Notes under the pieces: generated by a model
Told to the model about the DNA's origin: nothing
Database searches by the model: none
Seen by the model: the letters and a program-made list of their open reading frames with translations, nothing else
Source: Romanomermis culicivorax
Lineage: Eukaryota; Nematoda; Enoplea; Mermithida; Mermithidae
Direction: 5' to 3'
DNA: 64,000 nt
Assembly (NCBI GenBank): GCA_963922205.1
Contig: CAWUHX010000229.1
Coordinates: 62,001-126,000, forward strand
Translations under genes and position numbers: made by a program
Shown here: piece by piece, positions 33,690-45,203 of the stretch
Layout: every line of letters starts with the position of its first letter
Position numbering within the stretch: position 1 is the first letter of the stretch

Positions 33690-33900
33690 TTACATGTGAA
33701 ATCAACTGTTAAATTCCCTTTGATGACAAGTGAGAGGCGAAAAATGAAGTTAATCTTTCCAATATCAAGTGCCGAAAAAATTTTTTGGGCATTGACTTTC
33801 TGCAATGCTTAAAAATCAATATTCCGAACATTTATTTCAAGAATTAGATTCGAATTTGGCTCAGGCCAGCAATAGAAATTCTGAACTTAGACATTTTCAT
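33690..33900 (+). repeat. Interspersed repeat, family A, 5' fragment
   Basis: ATGACAAGTGAGAGGC, TTTTTTTGGGCATTGAC and GAACATTTATTTCAAGAATT blocks match the start of the copies at 1,610 and (reversed) at 59,940-60,100. The match fades near 33,900. Confidence 0.55.
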
Positions 33901-34600
33901 TATATATTCCACTCAGATGTATTGGGGACTGGAATTCTTATTTTTGGTGGCATTGAAATTAAACGGAAAAAATGATGAAAATATGGTGGGCACAATCATA
34001 CAAGGTTCACGAAGATGTGTTACACAATAAAAGTCACTTTTACAGGAAGAAGTAACATATTTTCTAGACTTTGGGGGAAGGGGTCAGCAACATCAAGTGT
34101 TCAAAAAATACGTTTTTTTTCATCCAAAACAGATAAAACACGCCTCTGATGAAGTAATTTCTGCTTTCAAACTGGCCTGACATTACTTTTATGCTAAGAG
34201 CGGAAAATTTTTCACTTTCATACCTGTTTTGCTCAAAAAATGTCATGTTTGACCTAAAACTAAGTATTTATCATCAATTTCCAACTGCCTGGTGGATTGT
34301 ATTCGTCTAGAGAGTTGAGGGAAAAATTGGTCAACTGCATACGATTTGACATTTAAGGAGTACCTTTACCCCTTCCCAATCTTGCAACCTATACAGGTAT
34401 CAATGGACACCATTGTTATGTGAACTAGTGCTGTAGGTTTATCAAACATTGGCTAATCTTTACAATTTGAAACACTGCAACTGCAACGTGCCTCTGCGTC
34501 ATAGAATGGCAGATATAATCACAGTTATGCCCTGTTCCGTAGATATTGTCATAGCGGTGCTGACTAAGCACTGTGCAAGCTGAAGATTAAAAAACCAACA
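33901..34600. other. No recognisable gene
   Basis: Short open frames only, none with a motif. Confidence 0.3.
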
Positions 34601-34639
34601 CAAGAACTAGGTTCTGAGTGTCCAACTCAGAAATTTTAG

Positions 34640-35340
34640 GGCATTAGCAATCCTAGTCTTATAATTTGTGGATCCATCGAAATCAACCAAATCGTTGATT
34701 CCCAAATGGATTATAATGCACTGTTGGGAAAAGATGCTCAAAATGTGAGCAAATTTTGTCATTATTTAAGGCTTCCACCCGCCACAGACAATGTCGTTAC
34801 GTTATCAATTTCAACTTGGCGTATAATGCTATCGCCGAATAAAATGTACTGAGGGTACACCAAAAATCTTATGATGTCCCAAATTCGGCCACACACGTTT
34901 CGCCCTTCCCTTTTTTGACCAGAAAAAGTAAGCAACATTCAGTGAACATTTCAATATAAAGCCTGACTTATAATAGTTACCGACGCCCCAAAATTCATCT
35001 CTCACCAACTTGAGGATACACTTTCCTCCTGTCTACTGTAAAAAATTTCTAACATCTCCATTTTGAGAATACTGTCAAAATAGTAGTACTTATTATTTTT
35101 TCATTGACCACAAAATTTATTTTCGACTGACTTTACGTTTGTCCAAAGCAAACATGATTCAAAATTTGATCGCGTCCCACTTTGCGTCTTTTATTGCGCT
35201 GGCATATTTTTTCATTTTCAAAGGCTCTATTTCCCTCATTATTTCTGAGATTAGAATATTTAGAAAAAACTCCTCTGGAATTGACAAATAATAGTATACG
35301 TTCAGCTATTTCCTGCTCATTTGAGAATGTCCCCTTCAAG
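34640..35340 (-). pseudogene. SGNH/GDSL-hydrolase-like remnant, probably retroelement-borne
   Basis: On the minus strand, YILFGDSIIRQVEID (GDS at 34,828-34,836) is followed by LSVAGGSLK (34,764-34,790) and, after stops, ALIIHLGINDLVDF (34,680-34,715). These are block I (GDS with the nucleophilic serine), the 'vpG' block and the GxND block of SGNH hydrolases in the right order and spacing. Upstream on the same strand the frame at 35,133-35,339 ends in a basic region (KICQRNKRRKVGRDQ). Such domains occur in some animal retroelements (CR1/L2-type ORF1 and some tyrosine-recombinase elements). No reverse transcriptase is seen beside it, so the parent element is unknown. Confidence 0.5.
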
Positions 35341-36180
35341 TTTTGGTAGGTCTGTTCGAAGCTCGAATAACTAACATTGTCGATTCAAATGGGCGCATTC
35401 CTAAAATGCAATAGAATCTTATTCTCCACCATTTCCTAGGGCAGAAAACTCAAGGCCCTGTAGGCAACATGGTCGCGAAATCAAAAAAAGAAACGTTTGA
35501 TGTCGTAGAAATTGCAAAACATTGGAGTCATAATACCTGCAATTTTAGGTTTTATTGTTAAGCAATCTACATGTGTTATTATTATGTTATATGTGCATTA
35601 AATGAAGCGCTGTTAGAAAATTATTCATGCAAACATTACTCTGTCTATATAATTTTTCATGCCAAAAATTGTTAAACCTGAGATCAGTACACTAAGAACC
35701 AACCAATACTACTGTCAAATATTGCTTATTAAAAAATTGCCAAAATGTGAAATTCTACTTTACAAGCATTTGAAAAAAAAGATTATAGGCCCAGACTCGA
35801 ATTATTTTTCTTGGACAAAAAAAAATTCCATCACTCATTATCAGAGTACTTTTTTGCATCCAAATCAACATTTTCTGTAAATTTACAACCTTGATAAATG
35901 TATAGCATACGTTCCACTTCGTCACTTTATTTAAACTCATTTTTTCAACCCAGCCATTCTTTCTGCATATTTTCCAACATTTATTGCACAAAAGCAAATT
36001 TTCGACATCAAACAGACTTCAAAAATTATGTATTTTACCAGTTTCTACTTTTTATACATTTCATAGTCTAAAAATTTCAAAAACTAATAAAATTCACTAC
36101 TTTTATTTTGTTCTTTTATTCACTTTCATCTTAACAAACAGAGAACCTCAAATTCGATTTAAACACGCATTGTATCGTAG
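35341..36180. other. No recognisable gene
   Basis: T-rich/A-rich sequence, short shadow frames only. Confidence 0.3.
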
Positions 36181-36183
36181 TCT

Positions 36184-36775
36184 TGCTGACGTCAATTTTT
36201 CAACATAAGGCTTTACATTTCGATAAAACCACACGTTGAGTTAGCAACCAAATCTGTGACCCTCGATCACATCCCTTTTGCTTTATTGTCAGCAAATTTC
36301 TGCACTCCAATTTTTTTCCATGTCAAATTTGAAAAAAAACCTAAATCTATTTTGATGACGTCAATTTCAAAAAACAAAACATGCGTCGAAGAAAATTTCT
36401 CTCTAAAAAAAGATTTTCTTTTCTTTGCATCCTCATTCACTTTTTTTTGAATTTTTAATTACAGGCATCGCCTAATCATATAAATGAAATTCAACACTGA
36501 TATATTCACCAAACATGTGAAATTTGCCAACAAAAAAACGCAAAGCGAAAAGTTTCCAATTATTATTCATCAAATTCATCAATTTACACACGTAGCCAGT
36601 GTTTACATTCAAAAATAGAGTAACTTATTCAAAATTTTCCATGTCAACCAGGCTCCAAAAACTCCATATTTCAAGGTCTTCTACTTCCTATCCATTTTGT
36701 TTCCACACTCAGTAAGTAAAAAGGCACTTATTCCACTTATCATCTACAGATAGGCTTCCACCTTGCTGACGTCAA
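36184..36775. repeat. Diverged long-period repeat ending in GCTGACGTCAA
   Basis: Blocks at about 36,000-36,200 and 36,640-36,775 align (CCAAAAACTNNATATTT, CTACTTYNTATCCATTT, then TTGCTGACGTCAA at 36,184 and 36,762). GATGACGTCAATTTC occurs once more at 36,354. The period is about 577 bp and similarity is loose. Confidence 0.35.
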
Positions 36776-36779
36776 GCCC

Positions 36780-38870
36780 ATAAGTAACCAAAATTTTAGT
36801 ACTCATTCCCGATTTTTATGAAAATAAATTTAGTTACATGACTTGGAAAATCAACTGTTTGCATGCTAACAGAAATCTTTGGTATGTATGTTTGCAGCCT
36901 CCAGTTTCAGACTTTACTCGAAATCCTCATCAAGAATGCCAACAAAATGATAAATTAAACTTTTGTTATCACCCATTCTATCACGAAAATTGATAAAAGC
37001 TTGCTGCAGCAATTATCAAAACTTGCTGTAGCAAATATCAAAATTATTTAAAATTTCTCAAGCTCTATGCATGCATCTTCGAGCAAAAAAACGACTATCA
37101 AATTCCCTCTGACTGCTTAAGCAGCACAATGTCTCTACAAACTGACTTTACCATTTTTTTCGCCAACCTTTCATTTTACCTCGAAGTCCAAAATTCGAAA
37201 AAAGATCCTCAAGGTTCAAAAACTTTAATTCAACTGAAAAACTACCTGTCACCAAGTGTTTTTCCATAATTCTGTACATTTCACCAAAAACTAGGTATAG
37301 TTTTGAGTTGAAACAAATCAAAACCGACTTTTTACAGGTTTGTCCTTTTAAACCATTTAAGCAATGCAGTCAAAAAATCTACATGTTGTAATGTTTTTCT
37401 TCCATTTTTCTGGGTCATCAATCACAAAATCATGAATGCAATTTGTTATGCATGAATAAACATGCATATTGGTTACGTGATCTATGCAAAATTATGTAAC
37501 TGCTCCAAATAAACTTTCATCCACTATTATATTTTTCTCTTCAAACATGTTTCCTTCCCAAGAAAAATGTTGGCTGCATATTTTAAACTAACTGCTGCTT
37601 TACACTTTAGTCGAAATGATGGTAAAAAATGCCGGCAAAGTAAATTTTTATCATCAGAGCGCATTCAATTTTTTCATTTAATAATTTATCAAAAGCAGAC
37701 GAGAAAACGTCATATTTCCACAGCATATTGATCAATCAAGAATCAACGTCAAAATATGCTTCAACTCGAGCACACTTTTCAAAATTTCTAAAGCAACTCT
37801 TTTTTCCATCATTTCATTTGTATTCTTTGATCTGTTTTACTACTGCAATTTTTAACTCAGTAGATATTGCTCTTCTCCTCCTCACCTCAAGCGAATAAAT
37901 CCCAGGTCCAGTAGTTTTTGACAAACTGTTCAAATTCAAACTTTACACTCAATAACTAGAAAGGATTATCTCAAAAAATACTATTTGATATAGTTATGGA
38001 AATTGTTGTCTCTGAAATGAATACAAACTGGAAATCAGGCACTCAGCGTCTTTACAATTCAAAAACTACAGTACCTCATGTCATTGTACTCGAACATTCT
38101 TCGATCGACTGAACATGCACTTTTTATATGTTCAGTCTTACGTACTACCACACAAAATACTGCAGTTTAATGCCATAAGGTCGTTTTTCATTATGTTTAA
38201 TATTGTTCGGAATCGTAAATCTTCAAATGCTGTGCACCTTCAAATCCTTTTCAATCTGTAACAAATCTTTATATCGAAACGTTCGAATCGCGCCAAATGG
38301 CACTGTAGGATTAAACGTCAAATCAATCCATAAATGCACCAATTTCCCACATGTCCCATTTTGCCACGCTTTTTTCCACACAAAGTCGAAAGACATTACA
38401 ACTTTTACGCATAAATTTGGCAAAAATCTCAATTTTCGCCACAAATATTGTATTTTTCGGACTTTGTCGTTTTTCACACTTCTATGATTTTCGAATTTTG
38501 TGCTTTCCGCGCTTTGAAACTACAAGTCTTCCGAATTAACAGCTGTGATATCATTGAATTCTAAATCAATTGATAAAAGGCGCAAACTCTGATTAGCTCT
38601 ATGGCCATCACCTCTTATTTTGCTCTAGATTTGGAGTTCATTTCACTCGTAATAATGACAAAAAACGCCAAATTTTTCCACATTTTTTGGCACTTGTTGG
38701 ACATCCATTAGTTAGCTATTTTTTCGCAAAGTGTTGTGCATTTTTAAAAGCCCGTTTTTCTATTCTTTTTTTCCAAAAGTTCGCCCTTCTCTCGAAATAT
38801 TTCGCCACGAATAAAACTGACTTTGAAAAGCCCCATCGGCAATTATTTCTGAAAATGGAACATTTTGTGC
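36780..38870. other. T-rich region without a recognisable gene
   Basis: Open frames here are driven by base composition (Phe/Ser/Lys-rich) and lack motifs. TGACGTCA-type palindromes become rarer and CATATTTTTCC-like blocks recur loosely, suggesting diverged repeats. Confidence 0.35.
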
Positions 38871-38875
38871 GTTTT

Positions 38876-39600
38876 TTTCAACAGTCATTTGCCAACTTCT
38901 TTTGCCAATATTTTACCTGTTTTTGACAGCCGGTTTTTCAAATCCCTCCATTAAAAATCGGGTCTTTCCTAAAAATATTTTTTCACCAATAAATTTAATT
39001 ATAGAGAGACAGGCAGTCCAGCAATTTAGTCGAAAAACGGAATTTCTGCGCTTTTTTTCCCTTTTTTTCAACAGGCGTTTTAGGTACTTTTTCGCATCAT
39101 TTTTTGCACATTTGAACCGGTCGATTTTTCGAATTATTTTTTAAAAATCGACTGTTTTTCCCGAATATTTTTTCCGCAAATAAAACTAATCATAAACACA
39201 GAGCTGCTTGAGCAACTATCTGAAAAAAACGCCAAAACATTCTACAATTTTTCGCGTTTTTTCAATAGCCGTTTTATGTTCTTTTTCGCACCATTTTTGC
39301 CCCCTTTTAACTGCCGATTTTTGGAATATTTTCTCAAAAATCAGCAAAAAAAAATTTTTCTACATGTGGAAAAAGAATGCGACATCTTTCCACCTTTGTC
39401 GAAAAAAGTTCGTGGGAAAAAGCAGTATTCACTGCTTTTGCCAACATCAATGCATCGTTTTAGTTTTTTTCCTGCCTCAACCAATCTTGCTCAAGTCGTT
39501 TTAGGCAAGTATGACTTTTTTTAGCCAATGTTTAACTGACGATTTTTATTTCCATTCATTTGTATAAAAATCGGCCGTTTTTCAACAAATTTAATTTAGA
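38876..39600 (+). repeat. ~190-bp tandem repeat with one hairpin per unit, about four units
   Basis: TTTTTTCAAYAGNCRTTT begins units at about 38,876, 39,064 and 39,259, with a weaker one near 39,490. Each unit contains TTTTTCGCA-type blocks and an inverted pair: GGTTTTT/AAAAATCG (38,934 on), GTCGATTTTT/AAAAATCGAC (39,120-39,152, perfect), GCCGATTTTT/AAAAATCAGC (39,313-39,346) and GACGATTTTT/AAAAATCGGC (39,539-39,575). Confidence 0.65.
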
Positions 39601-40500
39601 ACGGCGCTCAGGCGCCTTTTTCTTCAATAATAAATTTCAATGATTACATTTATCGGGTCGAGCGTAGGTCTTCCTCATTTTTATCTCACAAAGTTGACCG
39701 ATTTTTTGCACGTTGGTGCCCCTTTGGTTTTTAGACGTGGCACTTCGTATGGTTTCTTAATTTTTTTAAGTTTGCGTTTTCCTGCTTTCTGTTCTTTCCG
39801 TTTGCTTCAGCTCCAAAAGTGAAGCTACATTTACACGACAGTATCCAACTTTTAGACAGTTTCAGTTTGAATTTGTATAATTTTTTTGGATAAAACTGAA
39901 ATTACCTGTTGATTTTTTTTATTTTTCCCCAATTTTTTGGAAAAAAACGACTTGAAATTGGCAATTTCTTTCTACTAAAATAAAAGTAGGTGCTCGAGCC
40001 CCTATTTTTTTGTGAAAAGAACTTTTAGTTAGTGAAATTTTTTTAAACTTAATCGAAATTGGGCGATAAGACGCCTACCTACCACTCTTTCCAGGTTAAT
40101 ATTCGTCCCATCTCCAAGAATATGAATAAAATTGTCTGCTGATTTAATTTTCTGAAATTAATTTTCACTTAAAAATCGGTTCATGTGTTAGAATATAGCA
40201 GCTATCGAGTGCTCATACTTATTCTTTACTGATTTTCACTTAAAGCTAACCCGATTTTTAGGCTTATGGACAAAATTGAGCAAAGCTTATATTTTTACTA
40301 AATTGACTCCTGATATGTTTTTTTTTCGATTGAGATCTGAAATAAGTGCTCCGCTGCACGTTTACCCTTCAAACTGAGTGCTAATTTTTCATACTTTGTT
40401 GCTTTTTATCATTAATTTGTCTGATGTTTTTTTCGATTGTAAATTTAATCATGTTTTCCCATAGTGTCATTTAAAAGAATAATTCAATTTTTGACCTTTT
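39601..40500. other. No recognisable gene
   Basis: AAAAATCGG-like blocks continue sparsely (near 40,173). No supported gene. Confidence 0.3.
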
Positions 40501-40541
40501 TTTACACATAGGCATATAAGCCGAAGGCTAATGTGTGTAAA
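40501..40541. repeat. Nested hairpin TTTACACA/TGTGTAAA with AGCC-GAA-GGCT centre
   Basis: TTTACACA at 40,501-40,508 pairs with TGTGTAAA at 40,534-40,541. In the middle AGCC and GGCT flank a GAA loop. It is isolated, with no CTRR end or target duplication that would make it a transposon terminus. Confidence 0.5.
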
Positions 40542-40559
40542 GCATACTACCTATGTCTA

Positions 40560-41160
40560 AAAAGAGCCATAAAAATTGGATAGGTTATTTAGGGAATAAG
40601 TCAGGCCAAACATGGAAGATGAAAAAAATATTCCAACCAAAGTATAGGCTTTACATCCGTGTAATAAACTCTTTGGTTAGTTGATGATATGGTCTATCAA
40701 GGACAGCTTTTGATAAATTTGTCCATAGGCATGTGTGACCGAGTCAAACCACTCATCAATTCAGTCACTTATTCTTCAGCCTTAGGTATAGAGCATAGTG
40801 CAGCCACACACACAAGGTGTGAGGCTCAACTATATGCTGTTACTTATACAAAAGCCTCAATCATCATGTTGAGCTTTTGTATAACTCTCAGTCATATGCT
40901 CGAGGCTTTAAGTATATGAGGATAGCATATAAGTTGCTTTTTGAAATTTGTTTTCAAATCCAATACAATTTTGCTTGCCACAAATTTTTATAAAAGTTCT
41001 CAAATTTAAATTCAGAAATGTGTCAACATGTAATGCAATTTGCATATTTACACACAGACTGATACATGCCTGTGTAAACCCATGCAAATAGCCCACAAAA
41101 TCTATATAGATGATTAAGTCATGCTAGATAGGTTATGTGAGATATGTCTTTGTTGTCCAT
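40560..41160. other. No recognisable gene
   Basis: No motif. GAGGCTYNANYATATG-like phrases recur at 40,820-40,920 in both orientations. Confidence 0.3.
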
Positions 41161-41162
41161 AA

Positions 41163-41164
<2 letters not shown>

Positions 41165-41200
<36 letters not shown>
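41165..41200. repeat. (TA)18 microsatellite
   Basis: 36 bases of uninterrupted TA. Confidence 0.95.
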
Positions 41201-41204
<4 letters not shown>

Positions 41205-41442
41205 AAATATGAGCACATTGTCTTATGTGTTCAATGGTATTGCTTTTATATACATGGTTTGTTTGTTCTATACATTTTTGACGTGTCTTTGTTTCTTTTG
41301 TAATTTACATCACCATTAAGTTTGTCTTTCTGTTTTAGGTGAGTAGGGATTTGATATTCATTTGATATCTATTCTAAAAAGATTTCTTTCTATTTCAATT
41401 GTGAATTGAGCGTTGCAGAACAAAAAAGGAAAAAAGTCTAAA

Positions 41443-42570
41443 ATGGTTTCAAATATCGATAAAAGTGAGGGTAAGTCGGAAATTGAAAACATGCAAGTAG
41501 TCAGCCCTACTAAGTGTTATTCAGTGCCTACAGATTTGTGTAGTGAGCTAAGTGACATCAAGAGCCCTGCTCAATCTTCTGAAGTTTTGATTAAGGATTG
41601 CAGTGGTTCATCAAAAAAGTGTGGGCGGCTGAAAAAACTAGTGATTGGTGGTGATAGAAGCGATTGTGCTGAATCGTTTAGCGATGAGATGCCATCAAAA
41701 GTTCCGAAAGTTGTTGGAGATTTAGATATTTCGAATCTTTCCATTACCAGTGCAAAAAGTGGAAGCAGTGAAAAGGGACATAAAAGTGTAAAGGGGAAGA
41801 AAGGATTTCAGAAGGTTAAAGCTGTAAGATGTCTATTTAGTCCTATCCAAGAACTAATGCCTCCTCCTATAGTGATTGAGCCTGTAATAAGTGTACCCGA
41901 TTTGACACCCCTGATTTTGACATCTAAATTGGAAATGACTATTCCTGTTAGTGATGATGCAAGTCTAATCACCTTGGATATATGAGCTAAGATAGTGTTG
42001 TTGGAAAAAATATTAGACAAAAGTCATTTGAGTAAGATGGATTTTCCCATTACTGGAGAAACTCCCCTTTTAACAGGTTGTAGATTAGCAGCCTATATGT
42101 CTTATTTGTGCAGTACAACGGAACTCAAATGTATCCCAGTGCATCCAAACTTTAGTGGAAATTCATACATTCATTGTATAATGGGACAAGAAATGCAAGC
42201 AAGCAACTTTTTATTAAATCCCTGGGCTCACTTGATGCAATCTTTAGAGGTAGTATTAATTTCCATCCTACTACAGGGTCAAGAATCTATGTCATATGCC
42301 AATTTACAAAGATCTGTGGGCCATTGGGTACTTGCAGTGTATCATGTGCCTCACCAAAAAGTTGTGTGTTCTGATCCCTATGGTCATTATTTTCCTCCTA
42401 ATGCTAAAAAGCAAGTTAAGAGGGTATTGAACACCCTGTCTTTTGAAAGTTCTTCAAACAGTTTCTCATTCATGGAAAGGAATAGCTCCCATTTGTATAC
42501 TCAGCCAGGTGGTGATGCCCAAAATTGTGGATATTTTGTTTGCCTCTATGCTGAAACAAACATTCTCTGA
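41443..42570 (+). pseudogene. Ulp1/C48-type cysteine protease, one in-frame stop
   Basis: A single frame from the ATG at 41,443 to TGA at 42,568 is broken only by TGA at 41,983. The first 180 codons are Ser/Lys/Glu-rich and disordered. The C-terminal part has the C48 triad in order: GHWVLAVY (His-Trp), VVCSDPYG (Asp), LYTQPGGDAQNCGYFVCLYA (Gln of the oxyanion hole and the Cys). Ulp1-family proteases cleave SUMO-like or polyprotein substrates; several DNA transposon groups carry them. An acceptor-like TTGCAG precedes the frame at 41,418. A coding-like tail (NFDISIYRECIYNILTS) continues in another frame to about 42,660. It shares its frame with the Helitron-like domain downstream. Confidence 0.65.
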
Positions 42571-42681
42571 CTTTCAGACCTAACCTGAGAGTAAAAAATT
42601 TTGATATTTCAATTTATCGAGAATGCATCTATAACATCTTGACGTCACTCCATAGCAGCATCTATCCTCCGTATTTTTCAA

Positions 42682-43600
42682 TTGACAACTTATTTTCTGC
42701 TGACGTCATCCCAAGAGCTTAAACAAGAACCCATAATAGTTGATATGACTGACGAGGTAAGCTCAGTTAATATTGATCAACATGGAGCTGTGAATGGAGG
42801 AAAATGCGACTTACCAGCATCCTCATCGCCGATTTATATGGAAACAAAAGCCAATATAAGGCCCATGAAGAAGATGGCTAAATCAGCAAAGACGTGCCAA
42901 AAGCACCATCGCAACAAATTTTGCGCGAGCAGGGATGTAAAGCACAAAGTGGAATATTTCAACAGTGGCCCCTTGGACTACAAATGCATTCACGGTGGAG
43001 CCAAAATGCTTAAGAGTGAATACTTTGGCAAGGCCATCAAATGCTGCTACAACGGCCAAGTCAACTTATGAGAAGATTACCAAATTTTGCAAAACATGCC
43101 GCAACCATTGTTGGATTTGTGTACCAACAAGAAAGAATAGGCCAATCTATTTATGCAAAATGCCCATCAATACAACAGTGAATTGGCCTTTGCCTCCATC
43201 TACATGGTAAGTGAAAAGGCTCCACCCGGTGGCCCACAGATGTGCAAAATTATCGGATAGTCCAGTTTCAACCTGTTGGATTTGTACACGAAAGACAGTA
43301 AATGTCCAGCTTTCAGTCAATACTATGTTTTGGAACCACAGGTGGCTATGGATTATCGCAATAACCAGCCTCTGGAGAAAGAATTGAAGGCAACAATTTT
43401 GGTAATTTTGGACTCAATGATAAGAGATCATAATGTTTTGGCACAATCTTACCAATTTGCTTCAGAGCTTCATAAGGCTGAAATTCTAGAGTATATGGCG
43501 CAGCACCAACAAGCGCCCAAATTTGAGATGACCATTCTGACCAATAGAGAGGCACAAGAGGACCATTGTCATGTGCCTCACATCAATGTGCACGTTTTAT
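42682..43600 (+). pseudogene. Helitron-like N-terminal domain, three in-frame stops
   Basis: One frame, interrupted by TGA at 43,069 and TAG at about 43,138 and 43,257, reads FNSGPLDYKCIHGGAKMLKS, then KAIKCCYNGQVNL, PQPLLDLC, QYNSELAFASIYMVSEKAPP, GGPQMCKIIG, DSKCPAFSQYYVLEPQVAMD and HNVLAQSYQF. The family pattern is 'C..CgA....E', 'CC..GkV.L', 'P..L..L', 'yNs.lAFaS', 'GqvyH', 'FaQlY..D' and 'NpyA..f', the domain that precedes the Rep nuclease of Helitron proteins. The Rep HUH motif and helicase are not found after 43,600, so the element is 3'-truncated. Confidence 0.7.
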
Positions 43601-43689
43601 TAAGTAAATTGTTTTTGTACTTTGCTGTCGCTTTGTATCATATTTTTATCTGTTTGATTGAGTGTAATCAGTCACTTATTTTTGGCACT

Positions 43690-44400
43690 TTTAGGGCACT
43701 GTCTCTCTCCCCTCAGGCCCAATGCAATGGATGCCTATGTTCACATGCTTGCACCATACACACCCTAAGATGCGCTGCTTTTCACCTGCATCAAGAGAAG
43801 TCAGCACATCATCAACTCACAGAGTATATAAACCCCTTATCATGCTCTTGAGTTGAAGAAAAGAAATTTCACCTGCATATAACTATCCCCCCCATCATCA
43901 TATTTTATATTAAATAAAGGAGTATCTTCATACCCTCACGTCAACCTCTTAAAAAAGGGAGTATCTTCATCCCCTCAGGTCAACCTCTAACGGCTTAGAG
44001 TAACCACCTGTATCATCCCCAGGTTTTCCCCAAAGGTGACCTTCAAACAGAGTCACCTCTTTGGGACAACTTGTCAATGACTCAACCGACATCTATTGCA
44101 TGTAAATGCTGGGCTCAACCAACAGGCACATCTCTCATGATAAACTCCATCTGGATTATCTCCATGAGACAATCTGTTGATTATTCAGGTTACCACTACT
44201 GCTATGCAGGCGCCCCTCTTGCTCACATTAGGTGAAAAGGTCAAGCATACAGTTATCCCCTACCTACAGTACCCCTCTGGCGGCCATTCCTATGGCCAGT
44301 TATGTATGCTTAGGTCACAACTCCCTATTTCTGTAATGTTACATAACCAGCTATCCACTTACTGAGACATTATATAAAGCTTTGACTCAAAAAAAAATTC
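43690..44400 (+). repeat. Possible solo LTR, with a 41-bp tandem duplication
   Basis: A TATA box in GAGTATATAAACC (43,821) is followed about 90 bases later by TTAAATAAAGG (poly-A signal). Then two ~41-bp units containing GGAGTATCTTCATMCCCTCA (43,919 and 43,960) occur. TATA and AATAAA at this spacing fit U3-R of an LTR, and composition is less A/T-rich than the surroundings. LTR ends and target duplication were not identified, and no partner copy is in the window. Confidence 0.3.
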
Positions 44401-44640
44401 CTGTCAGGTTTAACCCATGTTTTGTGGTCACAGCAGGAAAAATATAAACATAAATCTGATAAATTGAATCAGTAATAATTCAACAGAGAGGAAGAGCAGT
44501 CAGAGAGGGAGAGAGGGAATTGGGATTGAGACACTAAATGACTGATGTCAAAAGGTGCCCCTTTACACTTGACTTTTGTTGCACAGTTCAGGTTTCACTG
44601 GCTATCCCATGATTCTCCTGGGCTGAGTTGCACATTTGTT
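44401..44640. other. Intergenic; possible left end of Harbinger element 2
   Basis: GGGCTGAGTTGCACATTTG at about 44,621 resembles a Harbinger terminus (GGGC..TTGCACA), but no matching right end was found. Confidence 0.3.
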
Positions 44641-44649
44641 ACATTTGTG

Positions 44650-44754
44650 AAGGTGGAACCTTTGCTGAAGGTCCTACCTTCGAGGGAAGGTAAAACCTTT
44701 TGAGGTACGACCTTCATTCTGGTTGCACAATCCGAGCGAAAGTCGAACTTTCGC
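44650..44754. repeat. Array of five palindromes with 3-base spacers (AAGGT-N3-ACCTT type)
   Basis: AAGGT-GGA-ACCTT (44,650-44,662), GAAGGT-CCT-ACCTTC (44,667-44,681), AAGGT-AAA-ACCTT (44,687-44,699), AGGT-ACG-ACCT (44,703-44,713) and GCGAAAGT-CGA-ACTTTCGC (44,736-44,754). Every centre is exactly three bases and the arms are conserved while the centres differ. It sits just inside the presumed left end of the Harbinger element whose Myb-like gene starts 450 bases downstream. Confidence 0.85.
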
Positions 44755-45203
44755 TGCATTCCAATCCACAAGTAAAGCTGTTTCTGTTATTTTTCATGGA
44801 TTAGTGAGTTATTGTACCTGATTTATTTCTGTTTTGCTGAAGAAATATAAAACCAGTGCATTTCAGAGATAGGTTATTGCAGAAATGAGGCAACAATTAC
44901 AGCTTTAAGTAGATTGTTCTATGGTTCATTTATCCTGCTTTTCAGGTTGAATTTGTAGTTCATGAAAAATGTGAAAATCGTCCAGCAATCCAATTTCTAG
45001 TGGCCATTTATCCGAAAAAGGGGCTGTTATCTAAAATTGTTGTTAGCTGACTTAGTCAAAGGGCATCGGATATTTTGAGATCAAAGCACAAAGATGCAAA
45101 TACTGGAAAATTTAAACATGTGGGGTGGGTGCTACTATGTGACTATTTTGTTGTGCATTTTAGAGAAAAAAAGCATCTTTCTTTTAAGTAATTTGTTTTG
45201 CAG

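Larger units (their letters stand above)
32939..33690 (+). mobile_element. PIF/Harbinger remnant 1 (left end, Myb-like gene, transposase tail)
   Basis: TTA at 32,936-32,938 is followed by GGCCTGTACTCACAAAGGCG, resembling Harbinger termini, which begin GG(G)CC and duplicate a TWA site. A diverged internal copy of the same motif (TATTCACAAATTGAATCTGG ATTAAAC) lies near 33,043. A Myb-like gene on the plus strand faces a possible transposase C terminus on the minus strand. The right terminus was not found. Confidence 0.5.

Noticed and set aside
38687..39504. Several Phe-rich plus-strand frames
   Set aside because: They are translations of the T-rich tandem repeat and are not conserved between units.
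40501..40541. Hairpin as a Helitron 3' terminus
   Set aside because: No CTRR follows at the right distance in either orientation, and no link with the Helitron-like ORF was found.
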